Assembly: GCA_019634415.1 (NCBI GenBank)
Contig: JAHQVJ010000100.1
Location: 62,001 to 126,000 of the forward strand
Direction of reading: 5' to 3'
Length of the DNA stretch: 64,000 nt
Origin: Myxococcales bacterium
GTDB lineage: Bacteria; Myxococcota_A; UBA796; GCA-2862545
Shown here: positions 7,203 to 16,429 of the stretch, one piece after another
Numbering within the stretch: the first letter of the stretch is position 1
Layout of the letters: each line of letters opens with the position of its first letter
The notes under the pieces: model-generated
Database searches by the model: none
What the model saw: the letters and a program-made list of their open reading frames with translations, nothing else
Told to the model about the DNA's origin: nothing
Program-made: the position numbers and the translations under genes

Positions 7203-8428
7203 TGCCCACCCTCCGGGCACGGGTGCTGACCTGCGTCAGCGCCGACGAGCTCACCTTCCTCGACGATGCCGTGGTCTGCATCGACGGCGCCCAGATCGCC
7301 GAGGTGGCCCCCTACGATGGGCGTCCGGTCGACGAGGACCTACGCCCCGGCGTGCTGCTGCCCGGCTTCGTGGATGCGCACGTGCACTATCCACAGACGC
7401 GCATCGTGGGCTCGGCCTCCGGTCCGCTGCTGCAGTGGCTCGAGCGCAGCACCTTCCCCGAGGAAGCACGGTTCGCCGACGAGGAGCACGCCCAACGGAT
7501 CGCAGCCACCTTCGTGGATCGCCTGGCTGCGGCCGGCACCACGCTGTCCATGGTCTACGGCTCCGTGCACCCCGCCGCTGCGCACCAGCTGTTCGCAGCC
7601 CTCGCGGGTCGCGGGCTGAAGGCCATCGCGGGCCCCGTGCTCATGGACAGGGACTGCCCGCCGGCACTGCAGCTGCCTGCCGATCCCGCCTTGGCTGGCC
7701 TCGAGGCGCTGCGGCAGCGCTGGCACGGCCACGACGCCGGCCGGCTGCAGCTCGGCGTCTTCCCGCGGTTCGCGCTGTCGTGCAGCGCTGCCCTCATGGA
7801 GCGCGCGGGCGCGTTCGCGGCCGAGCACGAGCTGTTCGTGAGCACCCACCTGGCGGAGACGCCCGAGGAGTGCCGCGTGGCCCGCGAGCGCTTCTCCGCC
7901 GCCGACTACCTCGAGGTGTACGAGCGAGCGGGCCTGGTACATGCGCGTGCCGTGTTCGCTCACTGCGTGCACCTGTCGCCCAGCGAGTGGGAGCGGCTGG
8001 CGGCCGCCGGCAGCGTGGTCGCCCACTGCCCCGACAGCAACGACTTCCTGGGCTCGGGCGGCATGCCCGTCTCCGACGTGCGCGGCCGACGCATCCCGGT
8101 GGCCATCGGCACCGACGTGGCCGCCGGCCGCAGCTTTCGCGTGCCCCGGATCTTGTCGTCGGCCTACGACAACGCGCTTCGGCAGGGGATCACGCTGAGC
8201 CCTGCCCAGCTGCTGTGGTGGGGCACGCGGGGAGGCGCCCTCGCCCTCGGTCACGCCGACACGGGCCAGGTCGCCCGTGGCATGCAGGCCGATCTGTGCC
8301 TCTTCGACGCCGGCCCCTGGGCCGAGGATGCCGCTGCCGTGATCGCCTCGCTGCTGTTCGACCACGACGCGGGAGGGATGCGGTGCACCTGGGTCCGCGG
8401 TCGCCAGGTGCACCCTGCGCCAGGGTGA
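7202..8428 (+). CDS. guaD: guanine deaminase
   Basis: 408 aa from GTG 7202, which overlaps the previous stop. It is an amidohydrolase-fold enzyme converting guanine to xanthine and ammonia in purine salvage/catabolism. Metal and active-site blocks are complete: GFVDAHVHYPQ (HxH), STHLAE, FAHCVHLS, HCPDSNDFLGSGGMP and GTDVAAGRSF. Length is close to the usual ~430 aa. The HCP.SN.FL.SG block is characteristic of guanine deaminase rather than the TRZ/ATZ relatives. The ORF-track start at 6323 runs through the preceding gene and should be ignored. It ends 3 bp from the convergent metallopeptidase gene. Confidence 0.9.
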   Translation: MPTLRARVLTCVSADELTFLDDAVVCIDGAQIAEVAPYDGRPVDEDLRPGVLLPGFVDAHVHYPQTRIVGSASGPLLQWLERSTFPEEARFADEEHAQRIAATFVDRLAAAGTTLSMVYGSVHPAAAHQLFAALAGRGLKAIAGPVLMDRDCPPALQLPADPALAGLEALRQRWHGHDAGRLQLGVFPRFALSCSAALMERAGAFAAEHELFVSTHLAETPEECRVARERFSAADYLEVYERAGLVHARAVFAHCVHLSPSEWERLAAAGSVVAHCPDSNDFLGSGGMPVSDVRGRRIPVAIGTDVAAGRSFRVPRILSSAYDNALRQGITLSPAQLLWWGTRGGALALGHADTGQVARGMQADLCLFDAGPWAEDAAAVIASLLFDHDAGGMRCTWVRGRQVHPAPG

Positions 8429-8431
8429 GCG

Positions 8432-10429
8432 CTAGCGGCGCCGCCTCAGGGCCAGCACGCCCAGCAGCACCAGCCACCCGCCGGCCGACCCGCCCGAGGT
8501 GCAGCCGCATCCGCTGTTGGCGGCGTCGTCCGTCGCTGGGTCTCCGCCCGTGTCCGTGCCGTCCGTTCCCGTCACGCCGTCCGTCGGCTCGGTGGGGGCG
8601 TCCACCGCTTCCGTGCTCGCCGAGGCCGTGGCGAACACCTGCGCGATCCCGAAGCCCCCCAGCCCGCCGTCGTTCGCCGGCGCGATGGCGAAGTAGTACC
8701 GCTCCCCCGACTCCAGGGGCACCTCGGAGTCGGCGTCCACCACCACGGTGTCCGTGCCGCTGCCGTCCACGAAGAAGTCGTAGTCCTGGGCCTGGGGCAG
8801 ATCGAAGCCGAACACGGTCTTGGCGGCGAACCGAACCGGCTCCCCCCGTCGCACGAACACGCGCCAGACCAGCCCGGCACTGCTGGAGTCCCACTGATCG
8901 ATGCTCAGGGTCGCTCGGCCGTGCTCGGCGGGCACGTCCACGCTCACCTGGTTCTGCAGCGGCATGTAGCCGATGGCGTCCGCCAGGGTCAGGTAGAAGC
9001 CCAGCTGCGTGTGGGTGTTGCCACCGTCCAGCGGCACCACTCGCTCGCACCCCACCATGTTGGCCGCCGTCAGGTGGCCCTGGATGGCGTCGTGGGTGGC
9101 CTGGTCGATGGTCTCGTCCGCCAGGAACGCGGCAGCCGCGTCCGTCAGTGACTGGCCGGCGTCGTCCCAGCTCACGTCCGATGGCCAGTCCAGGATCGCG
9201 CGGTAGAACAGATCCGCTGTCACCTCGGTGCCCACCTGCGGATCGTCGATCAGGTTCCAGGCCGTGGAGCCCATCACCAGCCCGTCCTCGTGGGACTGTC
9301 CCAGCAGGTCGTCGGGGCAGCGACGGTCGGCCTCCAGATCGCGCACCGCACCCAGACCGAGTCCCTGTCCCACGAACTCGCCGAGCACCGGGTCTTCCGT
9401 GAGCAGGGTGGAGAACACGTCCGCGGCGCCCTCGTTGATGGCCCCCGTGGCCCAGGAGATCCCGTACTCGTCCGCCTCGAACAGTCCGGTGGGGGGCCCG
9501 ATGGTGTCCACCAGCACCGCGTGGGTGTACTCGTGGTAGATGACGTCGGCGTCGTAGGCGAAGTCCGTCTTCCCCGTCTGGCCGAAGGCCACGTCCCCGA
9601 TGGTGTCGCCGTTCACGTCGCCGTAGAAGGCGTTGACCACGTCCAGGTTGGCCACGCTCAGGATGGGCTGCGGCAGCACGAAGCCGTAGCGGTCGTCGAA
9701 CCAGCGCGCAGCGGTGTCGACGTGGTGGTACATCTGGACCTCGGCGAACGGATCGGGCGTGCCTGCCGGATCCGGATCGAACAGGAAGTCCCCATTCTCG
9801 TCGGCGATGGCCTGCACGCCGAACTTGGTGCAGGCACCGACCCCGAAGTTGGCGTTGGGATCCCACGCGTCGCACGACTGGGTGTACGTGTACTCGCCCG
9901 ACAAGCTGGGGGCGCCCTTGTCGAGGCCCAGCAGCTCCACGTCCTCCACCTTCGAGACCACGGGGTTGAAGGGGTAGATCCGACCCTGGGCGTCGAAGGA
10001 GGTCCGGGTGGCGTTCAGCACCTCGCCCGTGTGGGCGTGCACCACGAAGCGCCAGGTGGACATCGGATCGGCGAGGCTCGCGTGTACCGCCCACACGAGG
10101 TGGGCCTGATCGTCGTCGTCGGCCCACAGGGCGAGCTGTGCGTGCGGAGCCCACAGCGTGCCGCGGCCCAGCGACTGCAGCGCTGGTGCGATGGACGTGA
10201 TGGCCACGGCGTTCGACTGGGTGGGGATCAGCGAGGCGGGCGCGCGAACGGCGGGAGCGGGGGTGGGGGCCCCCACCCGGTGGCGACGGTTCAGCACGGG
10301 CAGGCCATCGAGGACGGGCTGCTGGCGGACCAGCGTGTGGCCGCGGACGTGATCCGTCCGCACCGTCGTCAGTGGAATCGTGGGGGTGGCGTGGGCAGGT
10401 GCGGCCAGCGCGACAAAGAACAGTGACAT
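8432..10429 (-). CDS. secreted HEXXH metallopeptidase (M4/M36-like) with MYXO-CTERM tag
   Basis: 665 aa from ATG 10429, preceded by gggag; signal MSLFFVALAAPAHA. An FTP/PepSY-like propeptide region (about residues 20-160) precedes the catalytic domain with HEYTHAV (zinc ligands and Glu) and GAINEGAADVFS (third ligand), the thermolysin/fungalysin arrangement. A beta-sandwich and a Thr/Asp/Gly linker follow. The end is CGCTSGGSAGGWLVLLGVLALRRRR, matching the MYXO-CTERM sorting tag (Cys motif, membrane segment, Arg cluster) known from Myxococcota. It is probably activated after export and held at the cell surface. Confidence 0.88.
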   Translation of the reverse strand: MSLFFVALAAPAHATPTIPLTTVRTDHVRGHTLVRQQPVLDGLPVLNRRHRVGAPTPAPAVRAPASLIPTQSNAVAITSIAPALQSLGRGTLWAPHAQLALWADDDDQAHLVWAVHASLADPMSTWRFVVHAHTGEVLNATRTSFDAQGRIYPFNPVVSKVEDVELLGLDKGAPSLSGEYTYTQSCDAWDPNANFGVGACTKFGVQAIADENGDFLFDPDPAGTPDPFAEVQMYHHVDTAARWFDDRYGFVLPQPILSVANLDVVNAFYGDVNGDTIGDVAFGQTGKTDFAYDADVIYHEYTHAVLVDTIGPPTGLFEADEYGISWATGAINEGAADVFSTLLTEDPVLGEFVGQGLGLGAVRDLEADRRCPDDLLGQSHEDGLVMGSTAWNLIDDPQVGTEVTADLFYRAILDWPSDVSWDDAGQSLTDAAAAFLADETIDQATHDAIQGHLTAANMVGCERVVPLDGGNTHTQLGFYLTLADAIGYMPLQNQVSVDVPAEHGRATLSIDQWDSSSAGLVWRVFVRRGEPVRFAAKTVFGFDLPQAQDYDFFVDGSGTDTVVVDADSEVPLESGERYYFAIAPANDGGLGGFGIAQVFATASASTEAVDAPTEPTDGVTGTDGTDTGGDPATDDAANSGCGCTSGGSAGGWLVLLGVLALRRRR

Positions 10430-10514
10430 GCGTCTCCCATAGATCGGGGAGATGTTAGCGCGAACCACGTCCACCGAACCTCCGCGCGACGCGGTCGCGC
10501 TTCCGGAGACTCCG

Positions 10515-11087
10515 ATGGCCCAGCGCGATCCCATCGACCGCACCTATGCCCACGGAACCCTGCGCCTGGTGCAGGGAGACATCGTCACCCAGCAGGTCGA
10601 CGCCATCGTCAACGCCGCCAACTCCGCCCTCGCCGGCGGGGGTGGGGTGGATGGCGCCATCCATCGCGCAGCGGGACGGCGCCTGCTCGAGGCCTGCCTC
10701 GCGCTGCCCACCGACGCCAACGGGCAGCGCTGTCCGCCCGGTCAGGTGCGGATCACCGATGCCTTCGACCTGTCCGTGGGCTGGGTGATCCACGGCGTGG
10801 GGCCCGTCTTCGATGCGCGCCAGGCCGACGCCTGCCGCTCGGTGCTCCGCAGCGTGGTGCGCAACGCGCTGACCGCAGCGAGCGAGCTCGGCGCGCGCAG
10901 CGTGGCGTTTCCCGCCATCTCCACCGGGGTGTACCGGTTTCCCCTCGACGAGGCGGGACGCATCCACCTCGACGAGGCCGTGCAGGCGCTTCAGCGAGCG
11001 GAGGAGCCGAGCGAAGTGCGCTTCGTGCTGTTCGACGAGCGGGCCTTCGACGCCTTCGCCAGCGAGCTGGCGGCACGCCGGGATTAG
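10515..11087 (+). CDS. macro-domain protein, ADP-ribose/O-acetyl-ADP-ribose hydrolase-like
   Basis: 190 aa from ATG 10515 (ggag six bases upstream). Macro-domain motifs are intact: LVQGDIVTQQVDAIVNAANSALAGGGGVDGAIHRAAG near the start and FPAISTGVYRFP around residue 138. These bind ADP-ribose. YmdB-like members remove acetyl or ADP-ribose groups, often to reverse ADP-ribosylation or act on sirtuin products. No ADP-ribosyltransferase or sirtuin is in this window. It is divergent from the metallopeptidase and overlaps the convergent PlsC gene by 4 bp. The ORF-track start at 10452 adds residues with no SD. Confidence 0.88.
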   Translation: MAQRDPIDRTYAHGTLRLVQGDIVTQQVDAIVNAANSALAGGGGVDGAIHRAAGRRLLEACLALPTDANGQRCPPGQVRITDAFDLSVGWVIHGVGPVFDARQADACRSVLRSVVRNALTAASELGARSVAFPAISTGVYRFPLDEAGRIHLDEAVQALQRAEEPSEVRFVLFDERAFDAFASELAARRD

Positions 11088-11908
11088 TCGCGCAGCGCGT
11101 CCTCGCCCACCTCGCGCACCTGGGCCAGCAGCTGCCGCGCCACCACCGCCGCTGGCACGTCGCGTGCGTAGTCGCTCGCCCGCCGCACCTCCCCGAAGGC
11201 GATGCGGATGTCCGGCCCGCGGTGTTCTCCGCCGCGGAAGTTGCTGATCACCTCGCTCACGAAGTCGTTGGTGATCCCGCACAGGAAGAACGGCAGCACC
11301 TGCACGTCCGGGCCGCAGGCCTGCACCAGGCGGCCCGCGCCGCCCTTCGCCGGCAGCAGGTCCAGCGGATCGGCGCGATGGTTGCGCGTGCCTTCGGGGT
11401 GGATCCCCGCCAGGGTGCGCGGACGTTCCAGCATGTGCGCCAGCTGGGTCAGCGCGGCGGCGTTGCGTCCCGCGCGGTCGAAGCCCGCTCGGATGGGGGG
11501 CCACATCGACCCGGCACTCACCGCCACGTTCAGCAGCGCACCCACCGGATGGGTGTAGAAGAACCGCGCGCGCACCGGGAAGTACAGGCTGCGGTGGCCC
11601 GACACCAGCGACGCGATCACCGACGTGGCGATGTACATGTCCCAGAACGTGCGGTGGTTCGCCACCAGCACCACGCCCCGGTCGTCGTCGATGGCGCGCA
11701 CGTGGTCTGCACCCGTGATCACCAGCCGATTGGAGATGGCCGCCTGGATCCAGGTGTGGCTGATGGTGCGCGCGAACCACCACGATGCTCGCTTCGCCGC
11801 CAGCGAGGTGTTCCAGGCGGTGAAGGCACGAACCGCCCACGCCTCGAAGGTGGGGAGGCCCTTGGTGGGGATGGGAACGGGGAGTGCCCTCGGAAGACCT
11901 GAGCCCAT
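11084..11908 (-). CDS. PlsC-type 1-acylglycerol-3-phosphate acyltransferase
   Basis: 274 aa. Acyltransferase motifs: VANHRTFWD (NHxxxxD, the catalytic His-Asp box, around residue 84) and IHPEGTR (around 168, phosphate binding). The hydrophobic flanks suit a membrane-associated enzyme that acylates a glycerol-phosphate or similar lipid acceptor. An N-terminal Trp-rich region precedes the domain. No strong SD is seen before the ATG. It overlaps the macro-domain gene tail-to-tail by 4 bp. Which lipid is made cannot be told from sequence. Confidence 0.85.
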   Translation of the reverse strand: MGSGLPRALPVPIPTKGLPTFEAWAVRAFTAWNTSLAAKRASWWFARTISHTWIQAAISNRLVITGADHVRAIDDDRGVVLVANHRTFWDMYIATSVIASLVSGHRSLYFPVRARFFYTHPVGALLNVAVSAGSMWPPIRAGFDRAGRNAAALTQLAHMLERPRTLAGIHPEGTRNHRADPLDLLPAKGGAGRLVQACGPDVQVLPFFLCGITNDFVSEVISNFRGGEHRGPDIRIAFGEVRRASDYARDVPAAVVARQLLAQVREVGEDALRD

Positions 11909-11954
11909 GATGTCGGAGTAGCCGGGGGCCGACCTGCGGTCACGCGACCAGTTG

Positions 11955-12875
11955 TCACCGTTGGATCAACTGCGCCACCGCCTCGTCGTACTCGGCCCGC
12001 GTCAGCTCGCCCCGCTCCAGTCGGTCCGCCAGGGCCTCCAGGTTGCGCAGGTGCTCCGTGCGGGCCGCATCGAAGCCCGGCTTCTCCGACTCGAAGCGGG
12101 TGCGCCCCTCGGCCGCCGCGTCGCGGAACAGGCCCCGCAGCTCGGAGGTGTCGAGACCCCGATCGCCCTCGAAGTGGTGCTTGGCCACCATGCCGATGGC
12201 GTAGGTCGAGGCGAAGCTCGTGGTCGCCCCCACCGCCGAGCCCCAGCCCGGCACGAACCGCGCCAGGTTGTTGATGGCGATGCGCAGGCCCGTGGAGCCC
12301 GCAGCCGCCACGACGAAGCCCCGGATCGCCGCGCGGTCCAGCGAGTGGCCGCAGTACTGGCCGATGTCGTGGACCAGCTTCGTCTGAATGGAGATCACCG
12401 CGAGATCCGCCAGCACGCCCACGCCCGGTAGGGGCATGGCGCCTGCCACCGCCGCCAGGAAGGCGTACTTCATGGTGTCTTCGATGATCTCGGAGTCACG
12501 CTGCACCGGATCGGCGATGGGCAGCAGGCGGGTGGGCACCACGGTGTCGAGCACCTCTCCCATCACCTGCTGCAGGGTGCCCTCCTCCCCCTCGTCGGGC
12601 ACGATCTGCTTGAGCAGGGCCACCTCGGCGGTGGCGGCGTGGCCGTCTGCGTGGGTCAGCGCGAAGGCCGACTGGTAGAGCCTGCGGCGCTCCTCGTCCG
12701 ACAGCAGATCGAGCTCCGTTTGCACGTCCACGTCGTCGGCCAGCAGGCTCTCCATCGCATCCGCCCGCGCCCCCAGCATCTGACGCAGGGTCTCGATCTC
12801 ACGCTCGTCGAGGTGGCCGTCGGCGCGCGCCACCGCCACGAGGAGTCGGAATTGGGCAAGGGTGGTTCGATCCAT
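11955..12875 (-). CDS. TerB-like plus DUF697 protein
   Basis: 306 aa. Residues about 1-100 resemble TerB/co-chaperone-like helical domains: LLVAVARADGHLDEREIETLRQML and ALTHADGHAATAEVALLKQI, each with the acidic DGxxxxxE pattern. A DUF697-type membrane-associated segment (about 130-240) follows: YAFLAAVAGAMPLPGVGVLADLAVISIQTKLVHDIGQYCG. A SHOCT-like tail (LEALADRLERGELTRAEYDEAVAQL) closes it. TerB and DUF697 domains are linked to metal or membrane stress and GTPase-associated systems. The exact role is unknown. SD ggag precedes the ATG by eight bases. Confidence 0.75.
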   Translation of the reverse strand: MDRTTLAQFRLLVAVARADGHLDEREIETLRQMLGARADAMESLLADDVDVQTELDLLSDEERRRLYQSAFALTHADGHAATAEVALLKQIVPDEGEEGTLQQVMGEVLDTVVPTRLLPIADPVQRDSEIIEDTMKYAFLAAVAGAMPLPGVGVLADLAVISIQTKLVHDIGQYCGHSLDRAAIRGFVVAAAGSTGLRIAINNLARFVPGWGSAVGATTSFASTYAIGMVAKHHFEGDRGLDTSELRGLFRDAAAEGRTRFESEKPGFDAARTEHLRNLEALADRLERGELTRAEYDEAVAQLIQR

Positions 12876-12971
12876 GCGGAGGCTCCAGCTGGGCCGACTC
12901 TACCAGCGTGCTCGGGTTCGGAGTCCGCCTTCGAAGAGTGAGGGGTATCCTACAGCCACAACGGAGGTCGG

Positions 12972-14681
12972 ATGCGCTGGCTGTGGGTGATTCTGGGAAC
13001 GGGATGCCTCAACGGTGGGCAGCTACCCACCACATCGTCGCCGACCTCTCCGCCCACCGAGCCCTGCGACGCGCCCGTCGAGGGATGGACGCTGGACGCC
13101 GACGGCGATGGCTACGGCGACCCGATGCAGCCGAGCTGCCCCGACGATCCTCGGGCAGTCCGGCTCTCTGGGGACTGCGACGACACCGATGCCGCCGTGC
13201 ACCCCGATCGCACCGAGATCTGCGCCATCGGTGATGCCCGCGACGACGACTGCGACGACGCCACGGCCGATCCGGTGGCCAGCGTGGGCGACCAGCCCTT
13301 CGCCGACGTCGCCCTGGCGATGAAGGCCGCCGACGGTGGCGGCGAGGTGGTGGTGTGCGACGGGCAGACGCTGCGGCTCGATCCCGTGCCCGTGGGCGGG
13401 AGCCTCGCCGTGCGCTCCGCCTCCGGGCAGCCAGGCGGGGTCACGCTCCGCGCCAAGGGCGGCGCCCTCTTCGAGCTGCAGGGTCAGACCAGCTCGCTGA
13501 CGCTGCAGGGGCTGACGATCACGGGAGGAAGTGCCCCCGTCGGCGGCGCCGTCGTCGGCGGTGTGCAGGGTACGGTCAGAGACGTGGACCTGTACGGTGA
13601 GGTAGCACTGATCGACGTCGTGGCGCAGGGCAACGATGCCACCTACGGCGGTGTCGTGGCCGCCGATCGCATCACCGTGGAGGGAGGCGAAGCCAGCTCC
13701 AACAACGCCGTGCTGGATGGCGGTGCCTTCTATGGCAACACGGTGACCGTGCGAGGCTCACAGCTGTCGGCGAACCGAGCCCAGCGCGGCGGAGCCGTCC
13801 ATGTGTTCGGAGGAGCGAGCTTCACCGCGTCGACCTTCGCCGAGAACTTCGCGAGCAGCTGGGGAGGAGCCATCTATGCCAGCAACCCGAGCGAAGATCT
13901 GAACCTGCGCCTGGACGTGTCCAAGAGCGTGTTCGTGGCCAACAAGGCGTGGCAGGGCGGGGGCGCGGTGTTCGCCAGCCGCGTCGCCGTGCTGGAGGCG
14001 ACGGGTGCGCAGTTCGACCGCAACGTGGCCCTCGACGACGTGCTGGGGGACGTGGGCGAGGGGGGAGCCATCTACCTGCTCACCTTCAAGAAGGTGAAGG
14101 GCAGCGACCTGCTGGGGGGCACCTACGACGACAACGAGGCCTGGTTCGGCGGGGCCGTGTACGTGGGCTGCGACGAGGACGACGTCTTCGTGCTGAACGG
14201 CCTCACGGCCCAACGCAACGACGCCCAGTTCGGCGGAGCCGTCTACCTCGGTGGGGGGTGCACCACCACGCTCCGCGCGCCCACCCTGAGCGACAACACG
14301 GCCGATCAGCTCGGCGGTGCACTGTTCGTGGCCTCGGGCACCAACGTACGGGTGGAGGAGGGCGTACTCGTCGACAACACCGCCGTGCTCGGGGGGGCGA
14401 TCTACCTGCGGTACAACACCGACACCACGCTGCAGGACACAGCACTGCTGCGCAACGAGGCCACCAACCCCATCTCCGGCGCGGTGCACGCCTACGACGG
14501 GCCCGGCACGTTCGCCCTGCGGGGGGCCCAGATCGACCTCGGACTCGACCCCGACGACAACGAAGCCTGGGATGTGGCCATGGGGCCCCAGGACCTCGGC
14601 GCCGTGGCCGGTGCATGGGCCTTTGAGGCGGGATTCCTGGCCACGTTGTCCTGTACGCACGCGGGGTGCACGGGTTCCTGA
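12972..14681 (+). CDS. lipoprotein: MopE-like metal-binding segment plus Pmp-type beta-helix (paralog 1)
   Basis: 569 aa; SD ggagg; short lipoprotein signal MRWLWVILGTGCLNGG. Residues about 35-90 form one MopE-type metal-binding unit (LDADGDGYGDP...GDCDDTDAAVHPDRTEICA). The rest is a parallel beta-helix with Pmp-like GGA(I/V) and DN turns repeated many times, for example GGAIYASN, GGAVYVGC, DNTADQLGGALFVASGTN and DNTAVLGGAIYLRYN. Such helices are surface or adhesin-like structures. The next gene is a paralog of the same architecture, 34 bp downstream, so this is a tandem duplication. The ligand is unknown. Confidence 0.82.
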   Translation: MRWLWVILGTGCLNGGQLPTTSSPTSPPTEPCDAPVEGWTLDADGDGYGDPMQPSCPDDPRAVRLSGDCDDTDAAVHPDRTEICAIGDARDDDCDDATADPVASVGDQPFADVALAMKAADGGGEVVVCDGQTLRLDPVPVGGSLAVRSASGQPGGVTLRAKGGALFELQGQTSSLTLQGLTITGGSAPVGGAVVGGVQGTVRDVDLYGEVALIDVVAQGNDATYGGVVAADRITVEGGEASSNNAVLDGGAFYGNTVTVRGSQLSANRAQRGGAVHVFGGASFTASTFAENFASSWGGAIYASNPSEDLNLRLDVSKSVFVANKAWQGGGAVFASRVAVLEATGAQFDRNVALDDVLGDVGEGGAIYLLTFKKVKGSDLLGGTYDDNEAWFGGAVYVGCDEDDVFVLNGLTAQRNDAQFGGAVYLGGGCTTTLRAPTLSDNTADQLGGALFVASGTNVRVEEGVLVDNTAVLGGAIYLRYNTDTTLQDTALLRNEATNPISGAVHAYDGPGTFALRGAQIDLGLDPDDNEAWDVAMGPQDLGAVAGAWAFEAGFLATLSCTHAGCTGS

Positions 14682-14715
14682 CGTATGCTCCCCGGAGCAC
14701 GGATTGGAGACCCGG

Positions 14716-16428
14716 ATGAGATGGTGCATGTGGCCCTTGGCCCTATCTGCCTGCCTTCACGGTGGGCAGGTGACGGACAGCACCGAGACCTCCACGTCCC
14801 CCCCCTGCGACGATGCCGTGCCGCCGTGGTACGTCGACGCCGACGGGGACGGCTTTGGCGACGTGACGCAGCCGTTGTGCGCCGGTACCTCGGGGGCGGT
14901 GGTCGACGCCACCGACTGCGACGACGGCAACGCGGCGGTGCACCCGAACCGCAGCGAGATCTGCGCCGAGGGTCCTCCGCGCGACGACGACTGTGATCCG
15001 CGCACGGCCGATCCCGTGGCCAGTGTGGGCGATCTCCCCTTCGATACGTTGGCCGAGGCGGTCGCCCACGAGACACACGGGCCCCGGACCGTGGTGGTGT
15101 GTGACTGGCAGGATCTGGCCGTCGCCCCGCTCGGTGTCGAGGGCGATCTCACGGTCCGCTCTGCCACCGGCCAGGCGGAGCGCGTGTCCCTGACCCCCTC
15201 GACTGGCGCCATCTTCGTGCTGGGGGAGCAGGACGCCTCGCTGACGGTGCGTGGGCTCACGTTGGCTGGTGGTCGGGGGAAGATCGGGGGCGCCATTGCG
15301 GCGGCCAGCACGGGGCTCGCCGAGCCGCTGTTGTTCGGCGAGGTGGTGCTCGTGGACGTGGTCGCGAAGGGCAACGAGTCCCAGTACGGCGGGGTGGTTG
15401 CCGCCGGCACCGTCACGGTGCTGGGCAGCGAGCTCACCGGCAACGTCGCCCTCGACGATGGGGGGGCGGTTCTGGCGAACCAGCTCACGATGGATGCCTC
15501 CACCCTGTCCGACAACAATGCCTTCCGTGGGGGAGGGGTCGCGGTGCGGGGGGCTGCCACGATCACGGCTTCCACCTTCGGCGGCAACGATGCCCGCGCC
15601 ATCGGGGGAGCCCTGTTCGCCAAGAACACCGACTCGGATCCGGACATCACGCTCCAGCTCATGGGCGGCTGGTTCCGCCACAACGAGGCGCGGCAGTCCG
15701 GCGGAGCGCTGTACGTCAGCAACTTCCGGGTCATCGACGCCACGGGCACGTCCTTCGTGGACAACGAGGCTCGCAGCCTCGAGAACCCCAGCCTCGGGAC
15801 CGGTGGGGCCGTGTTCGTGGACGCCCTCGGCGACTCCGTGGGAACCACGCTCGTGGGAGGTGCCTTCGAGGACAACGACGCGCCGGACGGAGGAGCCGTG
15901 TACGCGGTGTGCTCTGGGGGGGAGACCGTCGAGCTGCAGCAGGTCCTCGTCGACAGCAACACCGCGAACGCAGGGGCTGCGGCCTACTTCCACAATGGCT
16001 GCCGCGCCGTGCTCACGGAATCCGACCTGCTGAACAACCACGCGGCCTTCGTGGGCGGAGGGGTGTACGTGGGCTTGGGCGGCACCACCTTGCAGGTCAC
16101 GGATGGCAGCATCACGGACAATCAGGCCAACCTGGGCGCCGCCCTCTTCCTCGTGGAGGGTGCTGCCGCCACGCTGACGCGCACAGATGTGTGGCGCAAC
16201 AACAACAACGACGCCTCGGGGGCCATCCACGCGCTGCCCGACAAGGGGCTGTCGCTGAGCTTCGCCGAGGTGAGCCTGGGGAGCGGGCCCGAAGACAACG
16301 CGCCCTTCGACGTGATGATGAGGAGCTACGACTCCACCACGCCCGACAACGAGTGGACGCTGCGGGCCGACTACCTGGGCAGCCACGAGTGTGACTTCCT
16401 CGGCTGCTACAAGCCGCCCGTGAAGTAG
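14716..16428 (+). CDS. lipoprotein: MopE-like metal-binding segment plus Pmp-type beta-helix (paralog 2)
   Basis: 570 aa from ATG 14716 (ggag seven bases upstream); signal MRWCMWPLALSACLHGG. The domain order and length match the previous gene: YVDADGDGFGDVTQP...TDCDDGNAAVHPNRSEICAEG, then a beta-helix of GGA/DN turns ending ADYLGSHECDFLGCYKPPVK. Shared blocks such as DDDCxxxTADPVASVGDxPF show duplication followed by clear divergence, so the pair is old. The start in the ORF track (14317) runs back through paralog 1. It ends 1 bp before the convergent NHL gene. Confidence 0.82.
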   Translation: MRWCMWPLALSACLHGGQVTDSTETSTSPPCDDAVPPWYVDADGDGFGDVTQPLCAGTSGAVVDATDCDDGNAAVHPNRSEICAEGPPRDDDCDPRTADPVASVGDLPFDTLAEAVAHETHGPRTVVVCDWQDLAVAPLGVEGDLTVRSATGQAERVSLTPSTGAIFVLGEQDASLTVRGLTLAGGRGKIGGAIAAASTGLAEPLLFGEVVLVDVVAKGNESQYGGVVAAGTVTVLGSELTGNVALDDGGAVLANQLTMDASTLSDNNAFRGGGVAVRGAATITASTFGGNDARAIGGALFAKNTDSDPDITLQLMGGWFRHNEARQSGGALYVSNFRVIDATGTSFVDNEARSLENPSLGTGGAVFVDALGDSVGTTLVGGAFEDNDAPDGGAVYAVCSGGETVELQQVLVDSNTANAGAAAYFHNGCRAVLTESDLLNNHAAFVGGGVYVGLGGTTLQVTDGSITDNQANLGAALFLVEGAAATLTRTDVWRNNNNDASGAIHALPDKGLSLSFAEVSLGSGPEDNAPFDVMMRSYDSTTPDNEWTLRADYLGSHECDFLGCYKPPVK

Positions 16429-16429
16429 C

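Noticed and set aside
7435-9402. 655-aa plus ORF spanning guaD and the metallopeptidase
   Set aside because: Arg/Pro/Ser shadow; both real genes explain every base of it.
10515-11087. Toxin/antitoxin or phage-defence role for the macro-domain gene
   Set aside because: No toxin ADP-ribosyltransferase (DarT-like) gene adjoins it; neighbours are housekeeping or envelope genes.
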